A stretch of 64,000 nt of DNA from Chloroflexota bacterium (GCA_009840355.1 VXNZ01000056.1:124001-188000), one strand, 5' to 3'. Shown: positions 8,201 through 18,639, counted from the first letter of the stretch. The notes: a model not told the origin generated them from the letters alone. Translations and numbers: made by a program.

Positions 8201-11200
8201 CTAGTCGCTGGAACCTCCGCTACCTGCGACGCCGCCAGGCACCAAGGCAGTAGCATTCCTAACGAAGACCCAGTAACCGGAACCGATTAGCAGGTTCGTA
8301 CCCATACCCGGGGACATCATGTCGCCGTCAAGCACCGTGTACCATTCGTTCCTGATGGTGTCGAAACCGAGCACTCTAGCTGCTTGGATGCCGTCCTCCA
8401 GGCTCTGCAGATACACTGCTGCGTCGATTGGCGTACCGTGGTCAAGAGCGTTGCCCTTAACATCCGTAACCGGGATCAGGTTCCAACCAGCGTACAGCGG
8501 GATAACCGGCGGCTGTATCGGCGTTCCGGTTCCGACGGCTCCGCCAGCCAGTCTCGGGATGTTAACTTCCCAATCCTGAATCGCGTCGCTGAGGACCCAG
8601 TAACCGCGCTGCCCAGTAATCTCTGTCAGGTCACCCTGCCATTCGCTGTCAAGCGTCTCGCGTACTGCGACCTGCCAACCGCCCGGTACGACCGGGTTGT
8701 AGGTGTAAACGGTCCGTACTTCAACACCGGCGCCAAACACTGTGGCTATGCTGCTGTCCGCGGGCTCACCCGGCAGGGAAATCAGGTTCCAGCCTGGGCT
8801 CAGCCGCTTCTCGAACGGATCCCTGTCGCTAACCTCGAAGTCAATTTCCAGAGCGTCCTCAAGCTCGTTGCCGGCCTGGTCCATTGCCTGGATTTCTACC
8901 TCGTGGTCGCCGAGTCCAATGTTCTCAAGCGTAACCAAGAATGTCTGCTTGTCCGTTGTCCTGACGCTGTCCGTAATATCCACGCCGTCCAGCACGAAGC
9001 TCGTAACTACGATGTCGTCGAAGCTGTCCTCCGCGTATTCGCTGTTCTCGTTCATGCAGTTGGCGAGGCGATAGTTGTCGCTCAGACTCGGCAGATCTTC
9101 GCACGCGACTGCGTCTTCGTAACGCTGCGTGAAGTCGATCTCGAGGAACAGACGCGACCTGTATTCGACTGACGGTTCGTTGTCGGTGATGCTCACGCCA
9201 CCCAGCTTCACATTGGGCTTAGGCAGGTTGATGTCGCCTTCAAAGAACACTGCGTCGCCGGTGTCAACATCGCCGTCCGAGTCAAAGAAATCGGTAACGA
9301 TACTGCCAGGGTTAACACCTTCGCTGCCGGGGTTCTGCTGTGCAGAGCGGTCCTTACCAGCGATGTGGAAGTTGTAGTAACCGGTGCCCTTAGGCTCGCC
9401 TACCGTGATTATCCACTCGGTGTTGGTAACCTTCTCAATTGTCGTCTTTAGGTTGTGGTCGGTAGCTAGGCGGTCGTCCGCGCAGTCATCTGACGTCTCG
9501 CCGGATGTGTTCATCACGACTTCGCCGCGCTTGCGCTTGCCCTTGTCTGCGCCGTCATCGTTGTCGCAGGTCGCCGTGCCCTTGGTGTCAACACTGGCTG
9601 CGTCAACATACGATACGGTTACGGTCGGGCGGGCGGTGTTGAGGCGCTCGTCAACGGTTACGTTGAATACTACCTCATCGCCGTCGCCGGCCAGCACCTT
9701 GTCCGGGTTCTCCGTGGTTTCGCGCGGGGATACGATCGATACTATCGTGAACGCCGGGGAAATCCAGTCGTCCGCTTCCGCTTCGCCGTCGTCCTGCTCG
9801 TTGCCGGCGACATCTTCGATACCGTTCGGCACTAGCGTTACATCAGGCGTCTCGTCGGCTTGCAACTCGTCCTCGAGGTGTATGAATACAGATGTCTCGA
9901 TGGACTGCCGCAAGTGAAGTCCGTCAGGATTCCTGTACCTTTGCTCGCCGCCGGTCGCGTACCTGCTGTCGTCGGTCCAGTCGTCGGGCTGTTCATATAC
10001 ATTCACTGCCACGACGGTGTGGCCTTCGACCACGAAGTCGTCAATCTCAACCGTTGCGGGATTCAGCTGTGTCAAGTCGTTGAAGATGACCTGGATTACG
10101 CTCCGGTCGTCGTCGTACTCTTCATTGCCTTCGTCCCATGTTACGCCCGCACGCGCTTCGTACAACTCAGGCTCGTTAACATCGATTACGATTTCGGCGT
10201 ATTCAACGTCGTCGTCGGAACCGTCCGGATCGAAGTACGTCATGTTACCGGCGCGGTCAACTGCCACGAAGGTTACATAGAATACCTTATCCTCGTCCAA
10301 TACCAACGTCGTCTCGACTTCGATGCCGTTGTCGATGTCGTCAAAGTCCTTGTCTTCGCGTACTGCGATGTAGCCCCACTCGTCGCGGGAGGCTGTGGTC
10401 GCGTCGTACTCGTGGGTGCCGCGCTTGTCGTTGCACTGGGCTACGTCCGCGCGTACCGTGCCATTGTTCCCAAGGTCAATCTCCTCGGGGCGCTCACACT
10501 GCATTCGGCTCACGACTGCGATAACGGGTATGTAGTCTTCATCGCCGTCGCCGTCGGGCAGGTCTTCAGGGCTAGGAATGCCGGATAGGCCGTCCGTTAC
10601 CCGGAAGCTGTAGTCCACATCGGCGTCATCGAACGCGGATTCGTGCTCAGGCGCGAACGATTCGATTTCCGGCGGATCGTTTTCAACATCTACGCTGTCG
10701 CGCAGGTTGTCGAACGCGATACTAATTTCGTCTTCCTCGTCAACCTGGATGCGCGCTACGGAGCCGTCCGTGTGCTTGTACACAGGACTGTCGCCAGGTG
10801 TTGCGCCCATGTCGCGCGGACGTACGCCACCGGCTTCGCGATGCTCTGTCGGCATCAGGTACGCCGGGTCAGCATCGCCGTCGCCCGAGCTTGACGAGCG
10901 GCCAACTAGCTTGACTGCCGCGAGGAACTTGTTCTCTTGATGCGCGCTTCTGTAGGCGATGACGCTGAGCTTATCGTCTGCGGAATCGCTTTCCAGATCG
11001 ACTACCACGCACTGGTTGCCGTTGCCGCAGTCAGAGTCCGGGGATTCGGAGGTGATTTCGATCAGGAGCACCGTGCCCCAGTTCGCCCATTCCGTCTCCA
11101 CGAAGTTGACAGCGTTAGTAACGTTGTCCGGCGTGCCGTCATTGTCTAGGTCGTAGCTTGTGATTGTCGCCGGCAGGTCTGCCGGGCGCTCCTGAACCGC

Positions 11201-14200
11201 TGCGCTGCGCGTGGTCTTCGCGCCGGATAGCGCGGAGTCCGGGAGACCCGCGTTCGGACCCGGAACCGGGTTCGCCTTGCGGATGTCCAGCGTGCTTACA
11301 GAGTCTTCAGCGTCAACTACGGTGATACGAACATCTGTGGCCAGCGACTGAGCGCCGTCACTTGCGTTCACGGTAATGTTGCAGACATTGCCTGCACAAG
11401 GCGTTCCGGAGTCGGCGTCGATGGATTCGAGCGTCACCAGGTCGCCATTGCTCATTATCTCGAACGAATCGGCGTGCGCGCCACTCAGCGAGTAGCTAAT
11501 GCCAGCGTCAAGGCCGTCAGGATCGGTCGCCGAGTAGTTCGCCAAAACCGTGCCGCGAGAAGTGTTTTCCGCGAGGTTCAGCGCAGTGCTCGGTGCGGAG
11601 TCCCAAGTCGGGGCCTCATCGTTCAGGTTCTCCAGGTTGACCCTAAGCAGCAACGTATCGTTCAGACCCGCTGGGTCGTTGACTTCCACGTGCACCCTGG
11701 AGTCGTACTCTGCGTTTTCATAGTCGAGGCCCGGGCCGTCGCTGCGCACATGCAGCTCACCGCTCCATACCTCAACACCGTTAACCATCTCACTGGACTC
11801 GTTCTGGACTTCGAACAGATCCTGGGACTGTCCTTCGCGTAGCACGAAGGTCAGGTCGTCCCCGTCCTCGTCCGTAGCCGTGAAGACGAATATCACAGCG
11901 GCGCTGCCGGTATTCTCCGGTATCGTCGTCACTGCGGCGTCGCCCAGCGGGCTGGTGAAGTTCGGCGCCTCGTTAGCGTTAAGCACGTCCACCGTGATTG
12001 ACATATCGTCGGACAGGCCGTGTTCGTCCGTAGCCTTCACCGTGAAGGAATGGCTGCCGGCAACTTCCGCGTCCAGCGCGCCGCTAACCGTCAGCGCACC
12101 GGTTGTCGGATGCACTACGAACGGCGGCTTGCCCGAGCTGATGGAGTAGGTAATCGAATCGTCGTCCTGGTCATCAGCATGGATGAAAATGGGAAGTTCG
12201 CTGGCCTCCGGGCCGTCCTGGTCCTCTACGACCGCATCACCGGACTGCGCGGTCTCGTACACCCACGGGGTGCCGCGTATCGCGTCAAGTACCGGAGCTT
12301 CGTTGACATCAGTAACCGTCACGCGCACCGAAATCAGGCCCGCGAGATTATCTCCGTTCTTTGCGTTCACCAAGAACGCAGGACTCTCGTCGTCCTCGAA
12401 GTTGGGCATATTCACAACACTGATCGCGCCGGTGCTGCTATCTACCGCGTAGTTCGTGTCACCGCCCTCAACACCGCTCTCGATGCTATAGGAGGTAGCG
12501 CTTGCCACGATGCCCGCGAGGGAGCAGCCGCTTGCCACGCCTGCCTGCGAGCAGTCGCTCGTGTTCTCAGCAACAAATATGCTCACGAACTCGGATGTAA
12601 CCGGGTCCGGCTGACGCTGTGATACCGCAATTTCAATATCGATTGAATCAGATGCACCATTGAAGCCGTCGGTCACGCTGACTGAGATTGTGTCAGTGCT
12701 AGGACCTGAATGCGCATCGCGCGGAAGGTAGGTCAGCAGCAACAAATCAGAAGTGTCTGACGAGTCAAGCACGATGTATGCCGGGTTGTTCGAGATCGAG
12801 AAAGTGAGGGAGTCGCCGTCAGCGTCCGTCACTGATGCCCGGAGGTCGAGCAGAGGGTACGGCACTTCACCTGCGGTTAGCGTCATCGCAATATCGTCGT
12901 CAGCGCCGTCATTAAACATTGCCGGCGAATTCACGTCCACCGTAACGGTGGCGGGAATGGTCTGCTGATTCGCGGTTACGCCGTCCGAAACCATTATGTT
13001 GAAGGTATAGACGACGTCGCCATCGTCGTTAACCGTACCGCTGTCGCTGCGAGTGAAGTCGGCGGCGGTATCCGCTATGGCGCCCTCGACAGTTACCATG
13101 CCGTTGCCGCTGTTAATGTCAAAGACAGCATCACCGGCGCTATCCAGCGAATAGGTCAGCACGTCGCTGTCATTGGCGGAAACGCCATAGCTGGCATCAC
13201 CAACCTCGGCTCCGGCGCTAATAAGGCCGTTGTCCGGCAGGTTTTCTTCCTTGAGGGTAGCAGTGAACGCAGAAGGAACCGTCGGCGCCATGTTCGACGC
13301 GGTAACGGTTATCGTAACGTCTGCGATGGTAGTTCTGTTGGCAAGGCCAGCATCACCGCTCACGGTGAGCTTGAGGTCGTAGTCGCCAACAGACAGGGAA
13401 CCACTCTGGAAGGAGAGCGTCATGTCGTCGTCATCGACGGAGAACATGTCGCTGCCCGTGCCACTCAGGATGCCGTCCAGGTACTCACCCGAAATACCGC
13501 CACTGACCGTGAAAGCACCTATATGGGTACCTTCAGCAATGCCCTGCGGTATCGTGAACTCATTACTTGACGTGATAGCGAGCGCGTCTCGCGAGTTTAT
13601 GTCACCCTCAAGGGTGGTCGTAAGCTCGGTGCCATTAGCGTCGGTATAGGTCAAGTCAACATTGATTGACCGCGAGGTGCCCAAGCTGGGAGCCCCGGAG
13701 TTAACCACGAAGAGACCGAACGTGCCGTCGCCAGTCCTCTTGACCACGAAGTCGCCGGTCGCGCCGTCAAAGTTCTCGTCAAGGGTGTATCCTGTCTCGT
13801 TGATAACCCAACCCAGAGCACCGTCTTCAATCGGGTTGCCCACACTGGACACCCTGGCGTCCTCAACGGCCTTCGAGGCAACGACGTCGAACTGGAGGTC
13901 ATTCGACTCCGGAGCAGGGCCTGTCTGCGCTGCGGCAGTCCTGACCACTACATCGGAATCGCCCGTAACGTCAACGTCATCCATGCCTGGGCCTGGATTT
14001 AGAGCGCCACTAAAAGAATAGGTGGCGTCCATGTCGGAAGCTGTGACCGTATAGGAAAAGTCTCCGTTCCCTAGAAAGCGAAATTCAACTTCAGATCCTG
14101 TCTGAGTTCCACCAAGCGTATTCGTGGTGGAGACATAAGTGAATCCCGCTGGCAGCGTTTCCGTCACACTGCCCGCCAGACCGACGCCTTCGACATCAAT

Positions 14201-14359
14201 GCTCACCGTCACCGATCCGCCCGGCGCCACTGTCGCCGGCTCGAAGGACCGAGTGGCGCTGGGATCCGTCTGTGCTGCCAGGGGTGACGTACTCGACACG
14301 AGAGTCAAGCCGCCGACCACGCTTAGCAGCAATGCCGCCAAAATCAATAGTCTATTCAA
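8201..14359 (-). CDS. Giant secreted cadherin-repeat protein
   Basis: A 2052-residue surface protein. A signal peptide (LLILAALLLSVVGGLTLV, cleavage near LAAQ) leads into an Ig-like or DUF11-like segment (FEPATVAPGGSVTVSIDVEG). A run of cadherin-type domains of about 100 residues follows (roughly 220-1070), with Ca-binding motifs such as DVNEAP, NANEAP, DEDGDD and DPDG. The middle (about 1100-1800) is very acidic and Ig-like. The C-terminus carries two copies of a GWNLISLP/GWNLIPVT domain (about 1840 and 1945) that ends GSGYWVFV. The start is TTG at 14359, seven bases after AAAGGAG. The likely role is calcium-stiffened adhesion or surface-layer structure (inference). Confidence 0.85.
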   Translation of the reverse strand: MNRLLILAALLLSVVGGLTLVSSTSPLAAQTDPSATRSFEPATVAPGGSVTVSIDVEGVGLAGSVTETLPAGFTYVSTTNTLGGTQTGSEVEFRFLGNGDFSYTVTASDMDATYSFSGALNPGPGMDDVDVTGDSDVVVRTAAAQTGPAPESNDLQFDVVASKAVEDARVSSVGNPIEDGALGWVINETGYTLDENFDGATGDFVVKRTGDGTFGLFVVNSGAPSLGTSRSINVDLTYTDANGTELTTTLEGDINSRDALAITSSNEFTIPQGIAEGTHIGAFTVSGGISGEYLDGILSGTGSDMFSVDDDDMTLSFQSGSLSVGDYDLKLTVSGDAGLANRTTIADVTITVTASNMAPTVPSAFTATLKEENLPDNGLISAGAEVGDASYGVSANDSDVLTYSLDSAGDAVFDINSGNGMVTVEGAIADTAADFTRSDSGTVNDDGDVVYTFNIMVSDGVTANQQTIPATVTVDVNSPAMFNDGADDDIAMTLTAGEVPYPLLDLRASVTDADGDSLTFSISNNPAYIVLDSSDTSDLLLLTYLPRDAHSGPSTDTISVSVTDGFNGASDSIDIEIAVSQRQPDPVTSEFVSIFVAENTSDCSQAGVASGCSLAGIVASATSYSIESGVEGGDTNYAVDSSTGAISVVNMPNFEDDESPAFLVNAKNGDNLAGLISVRVTVTDVNEAPVLDAIRGTPWVYETAQSGDAVVEDQDGPEASELPIFIHADDQDDDSITYSISSGKPPFVVHPTTGALTVSGALDAEVAGSHSFTVKATDEHGLSDDMSITVDVLNANEAPNFTSPLGDAAVTTIPENTGSAAVIFVFTATDEDGDDLTFVLREGQSQDLFEVQNESSEMVNGVEVWSGELHVRSDGPGLDYENAEYDSRVHVEVNDPAGLNDTLLLRVNLENLNDEAPTWDSAPSTALNLAENTSRGTVLANYSATDPDGLDAGISYSLSGAHADSFEIMSNGDLVTLESIDADSGTPCAGNVCNITVNASDGAQSLATDVRITVVDAEDSVSTLDIRKANPVPGPNAGLPDSALSGAKTTRSAAVQERPADLPATITSYDLDNDGTPDNVTNAVNFVETEWANWGTVLLIEITSESPDSDCGNGNQCVVVDLESDSADDKLSVIAYRSAHQENKFLAAVKLVGRSSSSGDGDADPAYLMPTEHREAGGVRPRDMGATPGDSPVYKHTDGSVARIQVDEEDEISIAFDNLRDSVDVENDPPEIESFAPEHESAFDDADVDYSFRVTDGLSGIPSPEDLPDGDGDEDYIPVIAVVSRMQCERPEEIDLGNNGTVRADVAQCNDKRGTHEYDATTASRDEWGYIAVREDKDFDDIDNGIEVETTLVLDEDKVFYVTFVAVDRAGNMTYFDPDGSDDDVEYAEIVIDVNEPELYEARAGVTWDEGNEEYDDDRSVIQVIFNDLTQLNPATVEIDDFVVEGHTVVAVNVYEQPDDWTDDSRYATGGEQRYRNPDGLHLRQSIETSVFIHLEDELQADETPDVTLVPNGIEDVAGNEQDDGEAEADDWISPAFTIVSIVSPRETTENPDKVLAGDGDEVVFNVTVDERLNTARPTVTVSYVDAASVDTKGTATCDNDDGADKGKRKRGEVVMNTSGETSDDCADDRLATDHNLKTTIEKVTNTEWIITVGEPKGTGYYNFHIAGKDRSAQQNPGSEGVNPGSIVTDFFDSDGDVDTGDAVFFEGDINLPKPNVKLGGVSITDNEPSVEYRSRLFLEIDFTQRYEDAVACEDLPSLSDNYRLANCMNENSEYAEDSFDDIVVTSFVLDGVDITDSVRTTDKQTFLVTLENIGLGDHEVEIQAMDQAGNELEDALEIDFEVSDRDPFEKRLSPGWNLISLPGEPADSSIATVFGAGVEVRTVYTYNPVVPGGWQVAVRETLDSEWQGDLTEITGQRGYWVLSDAIQDWEVNIPRLAGGAVGTGTPIQPPVIPLYAGWNLIPVTDVKGNALDHGTPIDAAVYLQSLEDGIQAARVLGFDTIRNEWYTVLDGDMMSPGMGTNLLIGSGYWVFVRNATALVPGGVAGSGGSSD

Positions 14360-14415
14360 TGCCTTTCTCCTTTAATGTGGGTTGGAAGTTCCGCTTTTGG
14401 CTTCGTTAGATCCGT

Positions 14416-14476
14416 AGGTCCGTTCGCCCTTGCGGACTCCGCTCACGCCTCGCCCACAGGTGAGGCGAACGGACCT
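14416..14476. repeat. 13-bp perfect inverted repeat between two surface-protein genes
   Basis: AGGTCCGTTCGCC (14416-14428) is matched exactly by its reverse complement at 14464-14476. The 35-base loop holds a smaller pairing (CTCAC with GTGAG). It sits just downstream of the 14501-18172 gene and upstream of the TTG of the next gene. No T-run follows on the minus strand, so it may be a processing or attenuation structure rather than a simple terminator. Confidence 0.6.
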
Positions 14477-14500
14477 GCCGTACTTTTTATGGTTTCGCCT

Positions 14501-17500
14501 TTATCCTCCGAGATAGATGCCTATAAGGGTATTCATATCGGCATCTGAGAGCATTCCGTCAAGGTAAGCACCAATAGCCGTATTCATCTCACCATCGTCG
14601 ATCACGTCGTCGCTATTTGCATCGTACTCAGCAAGCAGCCTTGCCTCGTCAGACATGTCCACACGGGTCACCGTTACGGTGTAGGTCTCGGTCTCGGTCT
14701 CGTCTTCCGACGTTACCATCACTGCGACCGCGTTATCGCCTACCGACAGCGGGACGTCGTAGTAGTTAGCGAATGTCATATCCACTACATCCTTTGCGTC
14801 GCCCATGAGACCCGGATGCGTGGCATCCGCATTGTAGGTTGTGCAGTACGGGCTGGTAGCATTATCAGGATGGCTGTGATCGTCGTATGCGCGCACTGAG
14901 TCATTCATCGCCGGGCAGCCCAGCATGTCCCAGTACATCGGTATGTCTGTCTTCATCGCGGCAATGCCGTTGACCGTTACGGACACACTGGCGTCCGAAT
15001 TCGTCGTCTTCGGGGTAACCGTTATCGCCTCTGCGGAACCCGCGTCGGCGGTATATGTCATCGTGCCCGAATCAAACGCCGGCATCAGCTCGATAGCCAC
15101 GCCTTCCATCATGTTCATCGGTAGGTGCTTCAGACCCAGCGACGCTAGCGACGCATCGTCGCCTGCGGACTCACGAGTTATCGTAACCGTGTATGTGTTC
15201 ATCGCGACGTAGTCCGAAGCCGTCACCATTACGGTGATGACATTGGCACCAACCATTAGGTCAATGGCATGGCTAGTCAAATTCCGCACACCGGTCGTGT
15301 CTAGGTTATTGCCGATTTCATCATCCCTGTCCGACATTATCCGAACAGTCGCCCTGTTGTTATCAGTAACGGTAGTATTGTCACCAAAGCCCGTAGCCGT
15401 TACCGTAACCGACCCGACTGCGTTCCCAACCTCAGCAGTGTATGCCATGGTGTCCTGGTCATAGTCCGGCATCAAAATGCCAGTGCTAATTGTCAAACCA
15501 CCGGTCTCGATCAACTTCGCATCACTGGAAGCTCCTGCCGGCGCGCGGTTCACCTGCAGCATGTAAGTCTTATTGCTGGCCGACAGACCGTCTTCAGCCA
15601 TCACCTGTACCGCGATAAAGTTCGTATAGCCGACAATCAGGGGAATGTTTCCATCGGCGTCTATCGATCCTGTAGCAGCGGCTTCTGCAGTAGCACCCGT
15701 CCTTATGACTGCCATCGCTCCGGCGTGTGTCGGAGTGGCATCAATCTGGATCGAGTTCATTATGTTAGAAACGCCGGTCGCATAGGTCGACGCCGAAATA
15801 GTAGCGGCGCTAGTGCTGTCAAACTCAGGCAACGGCAGGGACACAGTTTCGGAACCCACCATCAAGGAGCTCAGACTTGCGTCATCCGAAGTGCTCTGGG
15901 TCGCGCGCGTCACAGTCAAGGTGTATGTCTTCGTCGCAACGGCATCCTCAGCCTCCACCATTATGGTGATGACATTCGCGCCTTCCGCCAGCTCAACAAC
16001 GTGTTCATTAGGGGTAGTCGTCGTGGCAATAGCGTCATCCATGTCCGACGTTACTTCGATAGTTGCGCCAGTAGCCAGCGGCAGGGTTAGGGTGATTTCA
16101 TCTTGTGTCCCAGCGGTAGGACTGTCTGTATTCGCGTCCACATCGTGTGGCACGGAAGCCGTGTAGCTCGTAACGTCCTCGCCAAAGGTCGGCGCCACAG
16201 TGATACCGGTGGGGGCTGTAATTGTCAAGTTGGTCAAATTCGCGGTGCTGGAAGCGGTCGGTGACGCGCGTGTAACGCTCAGTATGTAGTTATTTACCGT
16301 CTCGCCATCTGCAGCCGTCACCTGCACCGTGATGAAAACCGCCGCCCCAGCGGTCAGGTCAATCCTGCCGTCCGTGTCTATAGGATTTGTGAGGGCAGCA
16401 CTTACGTCAGCGCCGCTTCGTATGACGACCACAGCGCTGGAGTCCGTCGGAGTGGCAGCGACTAGTACCCTTTGCACTGTAGTAGGAACATTGGTCGTGT
16501 AATCCACATCGTCAGCAGAGGGACTGGCAGTAGAAGTAAAGCCGGAAACGCTCACACTTTCGCCGCCCACCGTCAAGGCGCTCAGCGTCGCATCGTCCGA
16601 ACCGGTCTCAGCGGCGCGCGTTACTGTCACGGTGTATGTCTTCTTCGTCACCACATCCGCGGCTTCCACTACTACGCTGATGACATTCGCACCTACCGCC
16701 AACTCAACGATATTATCACTGCCAATTTCTGAATCCCTGTTCGAGGTTATCGTGAAGGACGCATTAGCAGGAGCAGCAGTCGTATCTGACAGCGTCGGCG
16801 TTACAGTGACTTCGTCGTTTACAGTTACAGGGGTGGCGCCGTCGACATCGTATGGCACGAAAGCCGTGTAGCTCGTAGTGTCCTGGTTGTAAGCCGGCGC
16901 TAACGCGACTGCAGGATTTGTAAGTGTCAAACCATCAGATGCCGCCAAGTTCGCATCGCTGGCAGCATCCTGTGCCACACGCGTTACTTGCAGTATGTAA
17001 TTCCTTCGGCTGGCACTCGTCCCGTCCTGAGCCGTTACTTGCACCGCAATGAAGAGCGGCGTCCCTGCCGTCAGAGAAACCCTTCCGTCCGTGTCTATCG
17101 TTCCTGTAACAGAGGCAGCCGCAGCATCACCAGTCCTTACGAGGACCTGAGCACCGGCGTGGTTCTTCACAGCAGTAACTTGGACCGACTCCGTTGCGAA
17201 CGGGAATCTGGTTGTGTAGTCCACAAGTCCGTCGGCGCCATCAGCGAGCTCAATGTTCGCTGCGGGTACGGACTTGCCGCCCACCGTCAAAGAACTCAAC
17301 CTCGCATCGTCCGAAGAATTCGCGCGGGCGCGCGTCACAGTTACAGTATATGTTTTCTTCGTGACTACATTCGCAGCCTCCACCGATATGGTGATGACAT
17401 TCGCGCCTTCCGCCAACTCCACCGTGTAAGCGCCACCACTTTCAGCAAGCTCGGAATCCTTGTTCGAGGCTATCGTGAACGACGCACCTGCGGTGGTCGT

Positions 17501-18172
17501 TTGCGGGTCGGTATCGTCGGCTAGCGTCGGCGTTACGGTGATTGTATTGGTAGCGTCATTACCGGAGTCATTCACATCGTATGGAACGAAAAGCGAGTAG
17601 CTCGTAGTGTCCGGGTCATAATCCGGCACTAAAGTGGTGCCAGTTGGGACACCACCGATTGCCAAACCAGTGGTCGCCGCCAAGTTCGCATTGTCGCTAG
17701 CGCCTGACGACACGCGCGTAACTGTGACGACATATATCGTTCCAGTAGCGGTGGCGCCACTTCCTGTCGCTATAACAACGCCGATATCTGTGCTTTCATT
17801 CGATCTAAGCGGCACGTTGCCACCGGATGCAACTTGGCCTGGAAGGGTCGTGAAATCTGATACTGACCCTGCAGTGCTAGAAGGAGTAATATCCGGAGCG
17901 TACCTGATGCTATGCACACGGGACCCTGACACCGCTGAGGCGTTGACTTGTATGTGAGTGGTTCCACTCGACACCCGTGTGGGATTGGCAGTGTAGTCAA
18001 AAGTGCCAACAGCGAAGCCGCTTACTGCCTTGCCGCCCACAGTGATGCTGGCTGCAGACTGCGCGTGTGCGCGGTCGGGATCAGCGACAAACGGCGTCAT
18101 CGTTGCCACAAGTGCGAGCAACAAAGCCCCCAGCAGCGCTGATATGGGGATAAATGCTTTTCTATTGTTCAA
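14501..18172 (-). CDS. Secreted cadherin-like beta-sandwich repeat protein with C-terminal EF-hand (dockerin-like)
   Basis: A 1223-residue exported protein. After a signal peptide (ALLGALLLALVATMTPFV, cleavage near AHAQ) come about ten related domains of roughly 100 residues. Each contains SDDAxLSxLTVGG…TTSYTAxVPxDV…VITVxVEA…TKTYTVTVTRA, the pattern of the cadherin-like beta-sandwich family (PF12733 type). The C-terminal 45 residues contain DANSDDVIDDGE, a complete EF-hand loop with acidic or Asn ligands at 1, 3, 5 and 12. A degenerate second helix pair (LSDADMNTLIGIYL) follows. This could be a dockerin-like or Ca-dependent anchoring module. The TTG start at 18172 lies five bases after AGGAGG. 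It is the first of four adjacent surface genes. Confidence 0.83.
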   Translation of the reverse strand: MNNRKAFIPISALLGALLLALVATMTPFVADPDRAHAQSAASITVGGKAVSGFAVGTFDYTANPTRVSSGTTHIQVNASAVSGSRVHSIRYAPDITPSSTAGSVSDFTTLPGQVASGGNVPLRSNESTDIGVVIATGSGATATGTIYVVTVTRVSSGASDNANLAATTGLAIGGVPTGTTLVPDYDPDTTSYSLFVPYDVNDSGNDATNTITVTPTLADDTDPQTTTAGASFTIASNKDSELAESGGAYTVELAEGANVITISVEAANVVTKKTYTVTVTRARANSSDDARLSSLTVGGKSVPAANIELADGADGLVDYTTRFPFATESVQVTAVKNHAGAQVLVRTGDAAAASVTGTIDTDGRVSLTAGTPLFIAVQVTAQDGTSASRRNYILQVTRVAQDAASDANLAASDGLTLTNPAVALAPAYNQDTTSYTAFVPYDVDGATPVTVNDEVTVTPTLSDTTAAPANASFTITSNRDSEIGSDNIVELAVGANVISVVVEAADVVTKKTYTVTVTRAAETGSDDATLSALTVGGESVSVSGFTSTASPSADDVDYTTNVPTTVQRVLVAATPTDSSAVVVIRSGADVSAALTNPIDTDGRIDLTAGAAVFITVQVTAADGETVNNYILSVTRASPTASSTANLTNLTITAPTGITVAPTFGEDVTSYTASVPHDVDANTDSPTAGTQDEITLTLPLATGATIEVTSDMDDAIATTTTPNEHVVELAEGANVITIMVEAEDAVATKTYTLTVTRATQSTSDDASLSSLMVGSETVSLPLPEFDSTSAATISASTYATGVSNIMNSIQIDATPTHAGAMAVIRTGATAEAAATGSIDADGNIPLIVGYTNFIAVQVMAEDGLSASNKTYMLQVNRAPAGASSDAKLIETGGLTISTGILMPDYDQDTMAYTAEVGNAVGSVTVTATGFGDNTTVTDNNRATVRIMSDRDDEIGNNLDTTGVRNLTSHAIDLMVGANVITVMVTASDYVAMNTYTVTITRESAGDDASLASLGLKHLPMNMMEGVAIELMPAFDSGTMTYTADAGSAEAITVTPKTTNSDASVSVTVNGIAAMKTDIPMYWDMLGCPAMNDSVRAYDDHSHPDNATSPYCTTYNADATHPGLMGDAKDVVDMTFANYYDVPLSVGDNAVAVMVTSEDETETETYTVTVTRVDMSDEARLLAEYDANSDDVIDDGEMNTAIGAYLDGMLSDADMNTLIGIYLGG

Positions 18173-18639
18173 TTCGTCCTCCTAACATTCGGGTTAGTAC
18201 CGGTTCGTATTTGTTCCGAATAATCCATTCCGATAGTCTAGTTGTCGCTATTGAGAGTGTTCGCCACTCGTCTATTTGAGAACGCTACACCGCGCGGCAT
18301 ACTTCCGCAAGGCATTATTTTGAATGTTTTTGGCGAAGTTTCTATACAAAGCCCTAAACTATTGCCCAAACAAGTCCTGCACAAAGGCATGAGTATGCCC
18401 AGCACGCAGGCGTACAGAGTCCACACTATAGGACTTATATTACGGGAGTATTACGGGGAAAGCGGGAATCCGGGGCGATTAGGCGAGGGTAAGGGGCATT
18501 TCGCCTGTTTGCGCTTACCATGATGAATCTCTGACGATAGTTAAATGCTGTTCAAAGGCTGAGCGGGCCGGCGACTGAAAACTCCGAACGGTGTTAAAAT
18601 TGTGTGGATACATTATACATGCATAGGAGGCGTAAAGTA
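18173..18639. other. Divergent intergenic region
   Basis: About 470 bases separate the minus-strand surface gene from the plus-strand gene at 18640, so promoters for both should lie here. The sequence is more AT-rich than its surroundings. An AT-rich CATTATACAT lies 30 bases before the plus-strand start and could hold a -10 element, but no matching -35 is evident. I see no gene. Confidence 0.35.

Noticed and set aside
13651-13902. Short minus-strand frames inside the giant cadherin gene
   Set aside because: These overlap the gene on the same strand in other phases and have no initiation site or family resemblance.
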